DNA of 7,780 nt from Gammaproteobacteria bacterium (GCA_028571885.1 JAPVVU010000134.1:1-7780), one strand, 5' to 3'. Shown: positions 1 to 6,736, counted from the first letter of the stretch. The notes: a model not told the origin generated them from the sequence alone. Translations and numbers: made by a program.

Positions 1-199
1 ATCTATTACAAGCGCCCAATGCACTGAATCTTTATGACTTTCCAAAACATTTTGACTTCGCCCGTAGGATGACTACGAATAAAGCCAAAATAACTTGTAA
101 AGCCATAAATCTTCAGCACCTCTCCTCAGGGAGCCTACTGTTGGTGAACGCTCTCACTACGGTTCAACTGATTATTCTAGGTTGAAGCGACGTTGTCAA
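1..199. other. Region without a defensible gene; possible decayed coding remnant
   Basis: No complete gene is visible here. The plus strand has one frame open from position 3 to a TGA at 180-182, but it has no convincing start and its translation resembles no family I know. On the minus strand a 39-codon frame (125 down to 9, then TAA) reads in part YGFTSYFGFIRSHPTGEVKM, which looks more protein-like, but it also lacks a clear start and is preceded by stops in that frame. It could be the tail of a decayed gene or mobile element, or chance. A weak 6-bp inverted repeat (TTCAAC 163-168, GTTGAA 181-186) lies just past the transporter stop, with no T-tract, so I do not call it a terminator. Confidence 0.3.
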
Positions 200-1678
200 T
201 TAATCGACTTCAATCATTTCAACCGTACCGTCTGGTAAAACCTCGGCCATATGCCCCCTGGGTTCCTCAATGAACTGAATAGCAACCAGTACAAAAAGTG
301 CAGAGCCGGCGATAGTTAAAAAGAATATTTGCGGTGATACAAAAGAGAGTACAGTGAGAAATAATACCGCACCAACATTACCATAAGCACCGACCATTCC
401 GGCAATCTGACCTGTCATTCTGCGTTTAATCAGGGGAACCATGGCAAACACAGCGCCTTCACCTGCCTGAACAAAGAAAGAACACATCATGGTGACGGCA
501 ACTGCAAGAAATAATGACCAGCTGGATTCAATCTGGCTCATGATAAGGTAACCAGCAACCAGTCCCAGTAAGAAAATAGTCAGTGATTTTTTGCGACCAT
601 ACTTGTCACTGATGAGTCCGCCGCCAGGTCGAGCGATCAAATTCATAAAAGCAAAACCAGAAGCCAGTAAACCAGCCATGACTGCTGTAACGCCATGACT
701 TTCACTAAAGGTATCATAAAAAAACAGAGGCAACATGGAAACAACGGCTAACTCAGAACCGAAGGTGACCATATAAGCCAAATCTAAAATAGCAACCTGC
801 TTGAATTTATAACGGTGAATTTCAGGTATTTCTTCTTTTAAATGCTCATTATTAATGTGAAATATTTTGTAAACATTATACAAAAATAAAGCAGCAATCC
901 CCGCATAAATCATATTAGCAGTGTTAGCTTCAAGTAAGCTGACGCCGGCCGGTGAAAGTTTCCAGGTGAGCAGGGATAATGTTGCATACATCGGTATAGA
1001 CATCAGAATATAAAAGTACAAATCACCCTTTGATGTTACCTCCATTGCTCCCATACGCTTAGGCTTAAAGTAAGTTGATCCTTTGGGTGTGTCAGTGACA
1101 CTAAAGAAATAAATAACCGCATAGACCAGAGCAATTACACCGGTCAGAGCAACGGCATAGCGCCAGCCATCTTCACCACCAAAAGCCAGTGCAATAGTGG
1201 GTAAGCTCATGGCGGCTGCGGCTGAGCCGAAGTTACCCCAGCCGCCATAAATACCTTCAGCCACGCCAACCTGTTTGGCCGGGAACCATTCGCCCATCAT
1301 ACGGATACCAATAACGAATCCAGCACCAACAAAGCCCAGTAAAAAACGAGACAGTGCTAATTGTTCAAATGTATCTGCAACGGCAAACATAAAGCAGGGG
1401 ATACTGCCCAGAGATAATAATGTTGCAAAGGTTCTTTTGGGACCAAACTTATCCACCAGCATGCCGATAATAATGCGGGCAGGAATAGTTAGAGCAACAT
1501 TTAAAATCAGCAGCGTTTTAATTTGTTCAGAGGTCAGCCCCATAGTTTCTTTTATGGCAATTAATAAGGGTGCATGGTTAAACCAGACAAAAAAGCTGAT
1601 AAAAAAAGCAATCCAGGTTAAATGTAGAATCTTTGTTTTTCCACTAAAGGAAAACAAGTTCAGTTTACTATTGGACAT
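200..1678 (-). CDS. NarK/Nrt-type MFS nitrate/nitrite transporter
   Basis: This 492-residue major facilitator is predicted to sit in the inner membrane and bring nitrate into the cell (possibly exchanging nitrite). It has the usual run of about 12 hydrophobic helices from residue 20 to 470. Both nitrate-signature segments of the NarK family are visible: GGWGNFG at residues 145-151 and GAYGNVG at 430-436. The MFS loop motif follows TM2 (GMLVDKFGPKR, 72-82) and recurs in the second half (GGLISDKYGRKK, 353-364). R68 and R350 lie where NarK proteins carry their two substrate-binding arginines (family knowledge). The stretch at about 205-295 between the two halves is longer than in a minimal NarK and includes extra hydrophobic segments. 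The ATG at 1678 has a GAGA ribosome-binding sequence 8 bases upstream. The gene diverges from nasA and has a sigma-54 promoter plus an NtrC site behind it, which favours an assimilatory uptake role over respiratory export. Transport direction and ion coupling are inferred. Confidence 0.93.
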   Translation of the reverse strand: MSNSKLNLFSFSGKTKILHLTWIAFFISFFVWFNHAPLLIAIKETMGLTSEQIKTLLILNVALTIPARIIIGMLVDKFGPKRTFATLLSLGSIPCFMFAVADTFEQLALSRFLLGFVGAGFVIGIRMMGEWFPAKQVGVAEGIYGGWGNFGSAAAAMSLPTIALAFGGEDGWRYAVALTGVIALVYAVIYFFSVTDTPKGSTYFKPKRMGAMEVTSKGDLYFYILMSIPMYATLSLLTWKLSPAGVSLLEANTANMIYAGIAALFLYNVYKIFHINNEHLKEEIPEIHRYKFKQVAILDLAYMVTFGSELAVVSMLPLFFYDTFSESHGVTAVMAGLLASGFAFMNLIARPGGGLISDKYGRKKSLTIFLLGLVAGYLIMSQIESSWSLFLAVAVTMMCSFFVQAGEGAVFAMVPLIKRRMTGQIAGMVGAYGNVGAVLFLTVLSFVSPQIFFLTIAGSALFVLVAIQFIEEPRGHMAEVLPDGTVEMIEVD

Positions 1679-1720
1679 AATGATGTTCTCTACGAATAAA
1701 TTTAATAATGATGGTGATTA

Positions 1721-1737
1721 AGCATTTAACAAGCCAA
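1721..1737 (-). promoter_or_regulatory. Putative sigma-54 (RpoN) promoter for the nitrate transporter
   Basis: On the minus strand the bases read TTGGCTTGTTAAATGCT. The invariant GG (1735-1734) and GC (1723-1722) are exactly 10 bases apart, and most other positions agree with the sigma-54 consensus TGGCACG-N4-TTGCA. Expected transcription would start near 1710, leaving a leader of about 30 bases before the ATG at 1678. The NtrC-type enhancer at 1800-1816 is centred about 97 bp upstream of that start, a normal distance for an RpoN-dependent promoter. The match is by eye. Confidence 0.7.
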
Positions 1738-1799
1738 AAATTATAACTAGTTGTAAGTAAAGGTGAAAATATAGTAAATCGATTTTTAAAAAGATTTAT

Positions 1800-1816
1800 T
1801 GCACTAATGTGGTGCA
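1800..1816. promoter_or_regulatory. NtrC (NRI) binding site
   Basis: TGCACTAATGTGGTGCA matches the enterobacterial NtrC consensus TGCACY-N5-GGTGCA at every specified base. The dyad extends one further base pair each side (TTGCAC...GTGCAA, 1799-1817). It lies between the divergent transporter and nitrate reductase genes, about 97 bp upstream of the putative sigma-54 start of the transporter and about 118 bp upstream of the putative nasA start, so it could serve both. A lone half-site GGTGCA follows at 1854-1859. NtrC~P binding here would couple nitrate assimilation to nitrogen limitation; this is inferred from the site match. Confidence 0.75.
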
Positions 1817-1856
1817 ATTTGGTGGGGTGAATTATGCCTCATTATTAACAGATGGT

Positions 1857-1881
1857 GCATTAATAATTTCTTTATTAATGC
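1857..1881. repeat. Perfect 10-bp inverted repeat upstream of nasA (candidate operator)
   Basis: GCATTAATAA (1857-1866) and TTATTAATGC (1872-1881) are exact reverse complements separated by TTTCT. The centre (about 1869) lies some 57 bp upstream of the nasA start implied by the TATAAT at 1914-1919, a usual place for an activator. The left arm overlaps the GGTGCA half-site. No terminator T-tract follows, so a DNA-level operator is likelier than an RNA structure. The protein that might bind it cannot be told from the sequence. Confidence 0.5.
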
Positions 1882-1913
1882 TGTATTAGTCTCGGAGCGG
1901 ATTGAAAAATTGA

Positions 1914-1919
1914 TATAAT
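1914..1919 (+). promoter_or_regulatory. Putative -10 box of the nasA promoter
   Basis: TATAAT is a full match to the sigma-70 -10 consensus and would start transcription near 1926. The hexamer at the expected -35 position (CTCGGA, 1891-1896) is poor, which is typical of promoters that need an activator, such as a protein bound to the inverted repeat at 1857-1881. A start at 1926 leaves only about 12 bases before the ATG at 1938 but about 39 before the ATG at 1965, favouring the latter as the translation start. Confidence 0.4.
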
Positions 1920-1954
1920 CAGCATTTCAAAGACATCATGCGTTTTTTTACTAC

Positions 1955-1957
1955 GGA
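1955..1957 (+). promoter_or_regulatory. Ribosome-binding site that decides the nasA start
   Basis: GGA, within ACGGA, sits 7 bases ahead of the ATG at 1965. The alternative in-frame ATG at 1938 has only an A-rich AAAGA about 4 bases upstream. The signal is short, so the choice is a preference rather than a certainty. Confidence 0.4.
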
Positions 1958-1964
1958 TTTCATA

Positions 1965-4721
1965 ATGCCATTACAATACCATTTGAATAAAATCACTCGT
2001 TTTAAAAATGAAGGTTTTCAAAAAACAACCTGTCCTTATTGCGGCGTTGGTTGTGGTGTGATTACTCATGTGGACCAAAATGGCGTTGTGACGGTTAAGG
2101 GTGATCCGGAACATCCTGCGAATCAGGGACGACTTTGTTCAAAAGGGACTGCACTGGGCGAAACCGTCGCTTTAAATGAACGCCTTTTGTACCCTGAGAT
2201 TGATGGTGAACAAGTCAGTTGGGAGCAGGCAATACCCATGGCAGCGGGTCTGTTTAAAGAAACTATCGATGAATATGGTGCCGATTCGGTGGCATTTTAC
2301 GTTTCCGGGCAATTACTGACCGAAGATTATTATGTTGCTAATAAATTAATGAAAGGCTTTATTGGCTCAGCCAATATCGATACCAATTCCCGTTTATGCA
2401 TGTCATCGGCTGTTGCTGCCTATAAAAGAGCGTTTGGTGAAGACATTGTTCCCTGTAATTATGATGATCTTGAGCGTGCCAAACTGATCGTCCTGACGGG
2501 TAGTAATACAGCCTGGTGTCATCCTGTACTATACCAGCGTATTGCTAAGGCAAAGCAGCTCAATCCGGATATGCAGATTATAACCATCGATCCCCGCATT
2601 ACCCAAACTTCCAGTCTTGCAGATTTGCAACTGGCGCTTAAACCAGGCAGTGACAGCATTTTATTTAATGGTCTTTTAGTCTGGTTAAAACAACATGGGG
2701 AATCCAATCACCTGTATCTGGATAATTTTACCAGCGGCTTTGAAGCAGCTTTGGAAACTGCAGTTAGTAGTGCACCCACGATTGAATCAGTCGCAGAACA
2801 ATGTGAATTATCCGTCGATGATGTAGAACGGTTTTATCGTCTGTTTGCTCGTACTGAGCGGACAGTGACGGTTTTTTCTCAAGGTATTAATCAATCCAGC
2901 AGCGGTACTGATAAGGGTAATGCTATTATCAATTGCCATTTGTTAACCGGAAGAATTGGTCGTCCGGGTATGGGGCCTTTTTCTCTGACAGGACAGCCTA
3001 ATGCAATGGGCGGACGTGAAGTTGGCGGCCTGGCGAATCAATTGGCTGCTCATATGGATTTAGCTTCAGAGCAACATCGCCAGACAGTCAAAGAATTTTG
3101 GAATTCTCCTGTTATTGCTGACACTGAGGGCCTCAAGGCCGTTGATCTTTTTGATGCGATGAGTGCTGGAAAAATTAAGGCTATCTGGATTATGGCAACT
3201 AACCCCGTGGTGAGTATGCCCAATGCGGATAAAGTAAAAGACGCATTAAAAAACTGTCCTTTAGTCATTGTGTCGGATTGTGTTCAGCAAACAGATACCA
3301 GTAAATTGGCACATATAAATTTTCCTGCAGCGACCTGGGGAGAGCGGGATGGTACTGTCACCAATTCGGAGCGTTGTATTTCCCGGCAGCGGCCTTTTTT
3401 GCAAGCACCAGGACTTGCACAACCAGACTGGTGGATAATTACCGAATTTGCTAAACAAATGGGCTTTGAGAAAGACTTTGACTACCATTGCCCTGCTGAT
3501 ATATTTCGTGAACATGCAGGTTTGTCCGGGTATAAAAATGATAATGACCGATTGTTTAATATTTCTGCACTGGCTGAGATAAACAATCAGCAATATGACG
3601 AACTGCTGCCGGTGCAATGGCCCGTAATCGAGAAACCTGACAGCAAAAAGCAACTCAATATGAAACCAGCAAGCGTACTGGAAAACGGGCAATTTTATAC
3701 CCAGGACAAAAAGGCTCATTTTATTCCTGTTGTGCCTCGGCCGCCTAAAAATAAAGTGAGTGAAAGTTATCCATTTGTGCTGAATACCGGCAGAGTACGC
3801 GACCATTGGCATACCATGACCCGCACGGGAATGTCGCCTCGTTTGTCCTCTCACACGATTGAATCTTATGTTGAGATCCATCCGGATGATGCGCAACGAA
3901 TGGAGATTACAGAAGCAGCACTGGTTAAGGTCATCAGCCCTGATCCCAGTCCTAAAGAATGGCACGAGAAGCAAACAGACAAGGAAATTTTAGTCAGAGC
4001 CCGTCTGAGTGATAAACAGCGTAGAGGGAGTCTATTTGTCCCCATGCACTGGAATGAGCAATTTTGCAGCCAGGCCAGAGTAGGGACTTTGATTGCAGCA
4101 GTGGTTGATCCCATCTCCGGACAGCCTGAATCAAAGCATGGTGTGGCCAATATCAAAACCTGTCAGGCTAACTGGTTTGGCTTTATGATCACTCGTCGTC
4201 GACCTGAACTTAAATATTCTAACTATTGGTCACGTTCCAGAGGCAAAGGCTTCTGGCGATATGAACTTGCAGGGCTGGAAGCACCAGTAGACTGGTCAGC
4301 GCATGCTCATAAGCTGCTGGGGCATAGTGTTGAAAATGAAAACTGGTTAGAATTTTATGATAAATCCCGAAATCATTATCGCGCAGTAAGAATGTCTGGA
4401 AAACGTCTGGACAGTTGCCTGTTTATCTATTCTGATATCAATCTGCCTCCCAGGGATTGGTTGATCAGCCTGTTTCATAAAGATGAAATTACTCAGGAAG
4501 AAAGAAATAACCTATTACGCGGTGAAGCACCCGAAGAGCAGGAAGACACAGGAAAAATCATCTGTGCCTGCTTTAATATCGGTGAAAAAACAATTAATGA
4601 AGTTATTATGAAACATGGATTAGATAGTGTTGATGCGCTTGGAGAATACCTGAAAGCGGGCACCAATTGTGGTTCATGCAAACCAGAAATCGCTGAGCTG
4701 ATAAAAAATATTCAGATGTAA
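1965..4721 (+). CDS. nasA: Assimilatory nitrate reductase, large catalytic subunit (NasA)
   Basis: This is a cytoplasmic molybdopterin oxidoreductase that reduces nitrate to nitrite, the first step of nitrate assimilation. From the ATG at 1965 it has 918 residues; an in-frame ATG at 1938 would add nine. The N-terminal [4Fe-4S] motif is complete: CPYCGVGC gives C23, C26 and C30, and C58 lies in GRLCSKG. The NSRLCMSS segment places C145 as the likely molybdenum ligand. The body carries the Mo-bis-MGD domains, including AIWIMATNPVVSMP, and the MGD-binding C-terminal domain follows (NTGRVRDHWHTMTRTG, then VPMHWNEQF). The last 60 or so residues form a BFD-type [2Fe-2S] domain with C867, C869, C902 and C905 (CAC...CGSC), as in Klebsiella NasA. 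There is no Tat signal, which argues against periplasmic NapA. Family members take electrons from a NasC-type flavoprotein or from ferredoxin/flavodoxin; no such gene is in the window. Its divergent neighbour supplies nitrate. Confidence 0.95.
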   Translation: MPLQYHLNKITRFKNEGFQKTTCPYCGVGCGVITHVDQNGVVTVKGDPEHPANQGRLCSKGTALGETVALNERLLYPEIDGEQVSWEQAIPMAAGLFKETIDEYGADSVAFYVSGQLLTEDYYVANKLMKGFIGSANIDTNSRLCMSSAVAAYKRAFGEDIVPCNYDDLERAKLIVLTGSNTAWCHPVLYQRIAKAKQLNPDMQIITIDPRITQTSSLADLQLALKPGSDSILFNGLLVWLKQHGESNHLYLDNFTSGFEAALETAVSSAPTIESVAEQCELSVDDVERFYRLFARTERTVTVFSQGINQSSSGTDKGNAIINCHLLTGRIGRPGMGPFSLTGQPNAMGGREVGGLANQLAAHMDLASEQHRQTVKEFWNSPVIADTEGLKAVDLFDAMSAGKIKAIWIMATNPVVSMPNADKVKDALKNCPLVIVSDCVQQTDTSKLAHINFPAATWGERDGTVTNSERCISRQRPFLQAPGLAQPDWWIITEFAKQMGFEKDFDYHCPADIFREHAGLSGYKNDNDRLFNISALAEINNQQYDELLPVQWPVIEKPDSKKQLNMKPASVLENGQFYTQDKKAHFIPVVPRPPKNKVSESYPFVLNTGRVRDHWHTMTRTGMSPRLSSHTIESYVEIHPDDAQRMEITEAALVKVISPDPSPKEWHEKQTDKEILVRARLSDKQRRGSLFVPMHWNEQFCSQARVGTLIAAVVDPISGQPESKHGVANIKTCQANWFGFMITRRRPELKYSNYWSRSRGKGFWRYELAGLEAPVDWSAHAHKLLGHSVENENWLEFYDKSRNHYRAVRMSGKRLDSCLFIYSDINLPPRDWLISLFHKDEITQEERNNLLRGEAPEEQEDTGKIICACFNIGEKTINEVIMKHGLDSVDALGEYLKAGTNCGSCKPEIAELIKNIQM

Positions 4722-4781
4722 ATTGAGGATATTATTATCAGCTTGCCATCGGTGAAGCAGATTATCAGGTATAAATAGCTC

Positions 4782-4810
4782 TTGATATAGGCTTTATCTG
4801 TGTTTATAAT
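4782..4810 (+). promoter_or_regulatory. Promoter of the tRNA-Pro gene
   Basis: TTGATA (4782-4787), a 17-base spacer and TATAAT (4805-4810) make a near-consensus sigma-70 promoter. The following GTGCGCC is a GC-rich discriminator of the kind found at stable-RNA promoters under growth-rate and stringent control (family knowledge). Transcription would start near 4817, about 40 bases before the mature tRNA. Confidence 0.8.
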
Positions 4811-4856
4811 GTGCGCCTCAAACAGAATATCTGATTCCAGTTATTCTTCTTGATTT

Positions 4857-4933
4857 CGGGGCATAGCGCAGCATGGTAGCGCACCAGCATGGGGTGCTGG
4901 GGGTCGAAAGTTCGAATCTTTCTGTCCCGACCA
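4857..4933 (+). tRNA. tRNA-Pro, anticodon GGG
   Basis: The 77-base cloverleaf folds fully. The acceptor stem is CGGGGCA with TGTCCCG (one G-T pair) and the D stem is GCGC/GCGC. The anticodon stem CCAGC/GCTGG (4884-4888, 4896-4900) closes the loop ATGGGGT, so the anticodon is GGG at 4891-4893, reading proline CCC and CCU codons. The variable loop is GGGTC and the T stem GAAAG/CTTTC holds the loop TTCGAAT. Discriminator A at 4930 is followed by an encoded CCA (4931-4933). A single-tRNA transcript with its own promoter is implied. No rho-independent terminator is evident just downstream, where sequence character changes. Confidence 0.96.
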
Positions 4934-5225
4934 TATACAGTAAGGGTTTCATGGATTCGAGGCCTTCTACAAAACTCTCTAGGTAACCGATTCACTCAAA
5001 CTCGATAAGTCTAACGTTTTTGGGAATTTATACGTACCATCACTCAGTAACTCTACTGAAGAATGTCTTTCCTTTATTTCATCAAATTTTCCTAATGAAC
5101 ACCAACTACAGCTATTTACTTAAAAATCACTTAGTCAAAGTTGATAATTACTTGAAACACGTGTGAATTGTTAATTCAGAAGTTCTCAAAAAATCAAATA
5201 CAAGTTAATTATTAATTCACTATTC

Positions 5226-5243
5226 TAGTCATAAATATAGTCA
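5226..5243 (+). repeat. Upstream TAGTCA pair (candidate operator)
   Basis: Two copies of TAGTCA (5226-5231 and 5238-5243) are separated by six bases, so they repeat every 12 bp, and the first is preceded by C. The pair lies about 28 bp upstream of the -35 box at 5271. An equivalent pair with the same spacing lies downstream of the -10 box at 5313-5330. Paired direct hexamers flanking a promoter suggest a repressor or autoregulator site; the binding protein is unknown. Confidence 0.45.
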
Positions 5244-5270
5244 CTATTATTGGTTTGATTATTTAAAATA

Positions 5271-5300
5271 TTGATAATAAATGACTTTATGTGCTATGTT
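5271..5300 (+). promoter_or_regulatory. Putative promoter of the HipA-like gene
   Basis: TTGATA (5271-5276), an 18-base spacer and TATGTT (5295-5300) give a reasonable sigma-70 promoter, with transcription expected near 5307 and a leader of about 36 bases. It is bracketed by the two TAGTCA pairs. The -10 box matches only four of six consensus bases. Confidence 0.5.
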
Positions 5301-5312
5301 TACTGATAAAGC

Positions 5313-5330
5313 TAGTCAATAAGTTAGTCA
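5313..5330 (+). repeat. Downstream TAGTCA pair (candidate operator)
   Basis: TAGTCA occurs at 5313-5318 and 5325-5330 with the same six-base gap and leading C as the upstream pair; the two pairs start 87 bp apart. This pair covers the early transcribed leader and abuts the ribosome-binding site AGGA at 5330-5333, so a bound protein would block transcript elongation or initiation. Confidence 0.45.
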
Positions 5331-5333
5331 GGA
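5330..5333 (+). promoter_or_regulatory. Ribosome-binding site of the HipA-like gene
   Basis: AGGA is followed by nine bases and the ATG at 5343, supporting that start. Its first base is shared with the last TAGTCA repeat. Confidence 0.6.
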
Positions 5334-5342
5334 AATAAGTCG

Positions 5343-6668
5343 ATGCCGTTATCCATCAGTGAATTTTTAGAGCGTGGTCCCGCGACCTCAAAGGAAATAC
5401 AGTTCTCAACTGGTTTGAGTCAAACTTCTGTAGCTCGTCAACTAAGAGAAATGAGCTATTGCATTATCAAGTTAAAAAAAGGTCGTTCTGTTAGATATGC
5501 AATGACACGTAATGCCTTTGGTGGAGATGATAGATTACCACTCTATATGGTTGATGCTCATGGGAACAATACATCTGTTGCAACGATAAGACCGATGTCT
5601 CACGGTGGGTTTTATGTTGAGCAAGCAACAGGTATGGCGCCAGTATTGTTAGGAGAAAGTGGTGATGGAGTCTTTGATGATTTACCTTATTTTTTGGATG
5701 ATCTAAGACCCCAGGGTTTTCTTGGTCGAAAAGTTGCTCACGAGATGGCGTCTCAGTCAGAAGAGTTTCCTTCGGATCCAACAAAATGGAATGCAAACCA
5801 TGTTGGACGATATTTGGTGTCCAATGGGGATGATTTACCTGGTAACTTTAAGTTTGGTCAGCAAGCGCACTTGCGTGTTAGACGTAAGCCAATTGCAATC
5901 TCTCCCGATGATTATCCGGAATTGGCTGATAGTGTCATCAGAGGGGAATCACCAGGCTCATCTGCCGGTGGTGAACATCCCAAGTTTACAGCATTCTGTG
6001 CTGATATTTCAGCTCATGTCATCGTTAAGTTTTCACCGAAAGGGGATAATGAAGTTACCAGAAGATGGCGAGATATACTGATCACTGAGTTTCATGCAAC
6101 AGAGGCTATACATGCAGCAGATTTTCCTGCAGCAGAGACCAGGCTACTCGAAGAAGGTGGCAGGTTATTTCTTGAGTCTCGTAGATTCGATCGGGTTGGA
6201 GAATACGGTCGAATGTCTATGATTTCTCTTCAATCGGTAGATGCTGAATTTTTGGGACTCGGGACTATTTGGAATCAGGTGATGATGGCGCTTCATGAAA
6301 AAGACTTGGTTAGCTGGCAGCATTATGTTGATGCACATTTTTTGATGATATTTGGTCTTTTTATTAATAATACAGATATGCACCTGGGGAACCTGAGTCT
6401 GGCAATAGATGGAAATGTGTTCAGGTTATTGCCAGTTTATGATATGTGTTCTATGGGATTTGCACCGAAAGCTGGCGAAGTTTTACCATATGATTTTGTC
6501 CCTAAAAAATATGATTCGGGTGATTTTATAGATGATAAAGCTATTTTGGAAGTAGAAAACATTGCTCATGATTTTTGGCAAAGGCTTGCATCAGACGATA
6601 GAATTTCTGATGAGTTTAAGGAATATCTGAGCCGTGGAAATCCAATTGATTTGATGAGAGCCTCCTAA
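5343..6668 (+). CDS. yjjJ: HipA-family serine/threonine kinase toxin, YjjJ/HipH type
   Basis: This 441-residue protein has the length and layout of the E. coli YjjJ (HipH) group: a DNA-binding winged helix fused to a HipA kinase fold. Residues 1-55 form the winged helix, with a likely recognition helix around SQTSVARQLREM (26-37). The middle has the HipA N-terminal subdomain, ending with GDDLPGNFKFG (162-172). Kinase features follow in order: a Ser/Gly-rich loop SPGSSAGGEHPKF (203-215), the ATP-contacting lysine in VIVKF (K229), the catalytic motif NNTDMHLGN with D345 and N350, and the metal-binding aspartate in PVYDM (D367). HipA itself phosphorylates glutamyl-tRNA synthetase; the target of this subgroup is less settled, and HipH has been reported to damage DNA. 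No HipB-like antitoxin gene adjoins it, as is usual for this subgroup, whose fused N-terminal domain may provide autoregulation. All key kinase residues are present, so it is likely active. Confidence 0.9.
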   Translation: MPLSISEFLERGPATSKEIQFSTGLSQTSVARQLREMSYCIIKLKKGRSVRYAMTRNAFGGDDRLPLYMVDAHGNNTSVATIRPMSHGGFYVEQATGMAPVLLGESGDGVFDDLPYFLDDLRPQGFLGRKVAHEMASQSEEFPSDPTKWNANHVGRYLVSNGDDLPGNFKFGQQAHLRVRRKPIAISPDDYPELADSVIRGESPGSSAGGEHPKFTAFCADISAHVIVKFSPKGDNEVTRRWRDILITEFHATEAIHAADFPAAETRLLEEGGRLFLESRRFDRVGEYGRMSMISLQSVDAEFLGLGTIWNQVMMALHEKDLVSWQHYVDAHFLMIFGLFINNTDMHLGNLSLAIDGNVFRLLPVYDMCSMGFAPKAGEVLPYDFVPKKYDSGDFIDDKAILEVENIAHDFWQRLASDDRISDEFKEYLSRGNPIDLMRAS

Positions 6669-6736
6669 GCTTTGCCTGCTTTTCTTGTGCTATAATAATA
6701 TAAAAATGGATATACATTATGCACAATGTAAGACCT

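Larger units (their letters stand above)
4934..5342. other. AT-rich gene-poor stretch between tRNA-Pro and the HipA-like gene
   Basis: About 410 bases hold no convincing gene. The longest tidy plus-strand frame I read is 23 codons (5095-5166) with no ribosome-binding site or known similarity. The first part, directly after the tRNA CCA, has no tRNA-end repeat or integrase gene. There is an 8-bp palindrome ACACGTGT at 5157-5164. Five copies of TAGTCA occur between 5132 and 5330, and the promoter of the downstream gene is at 5271-5300. The position behind a tRNA fits an old insertion junction, but this is inference only. Confidence 0.5.

Noticed and set aside
1823..1838. GG-N10-GC (TGGGGTGAATTATGCC) as a sigma-54 promoter for nasA
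   Set aside because: Spacing is right but several conserved bases (CAC after GG, and the T before GC) are wrong, and it begins only 7 bp from the NtrC site, too close for an enhancer. The TATAAT at 1914 is a better candidate.
1857..1881. Hairpin of an ANTAR (NasT/NasR) antitermination leader
   Set aside because: There is only one hairpin, the loop lacks the expected A1/G4 hexaloop pattern, no T-tract terminator follows, and the likely transcription start lies downstream of it.
3261..3974. 237-codon open frame antisense to nasA, and a similar 148-codon frame (1275-1721) opposite the transporter
   Set aside because: Both lie opposite strongly conserved coding sequence, and their translations resemble no family.
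4735..4783. Imperfect stem after nasA as a rho-independent terminator
   Set aside because: The arms GCTT/AAGC and ATC/GAT are short with a mismatch, and no T-run follows.
5095..5166. 23-codon frame upstream of the HipA-like gene as a possible HipB-like antitoxin
   Set aside because: It is far too short for a HipB helix-turn-helix protein, has no ribosome site, and its translation is not HTH-like.
5722..6081. 119-codon plus-strand frame inside the HipA-like gene
   Set aside because: It is out of frame with the conserved kinase sequence, has no ribosome site and shows no recognisable motif.
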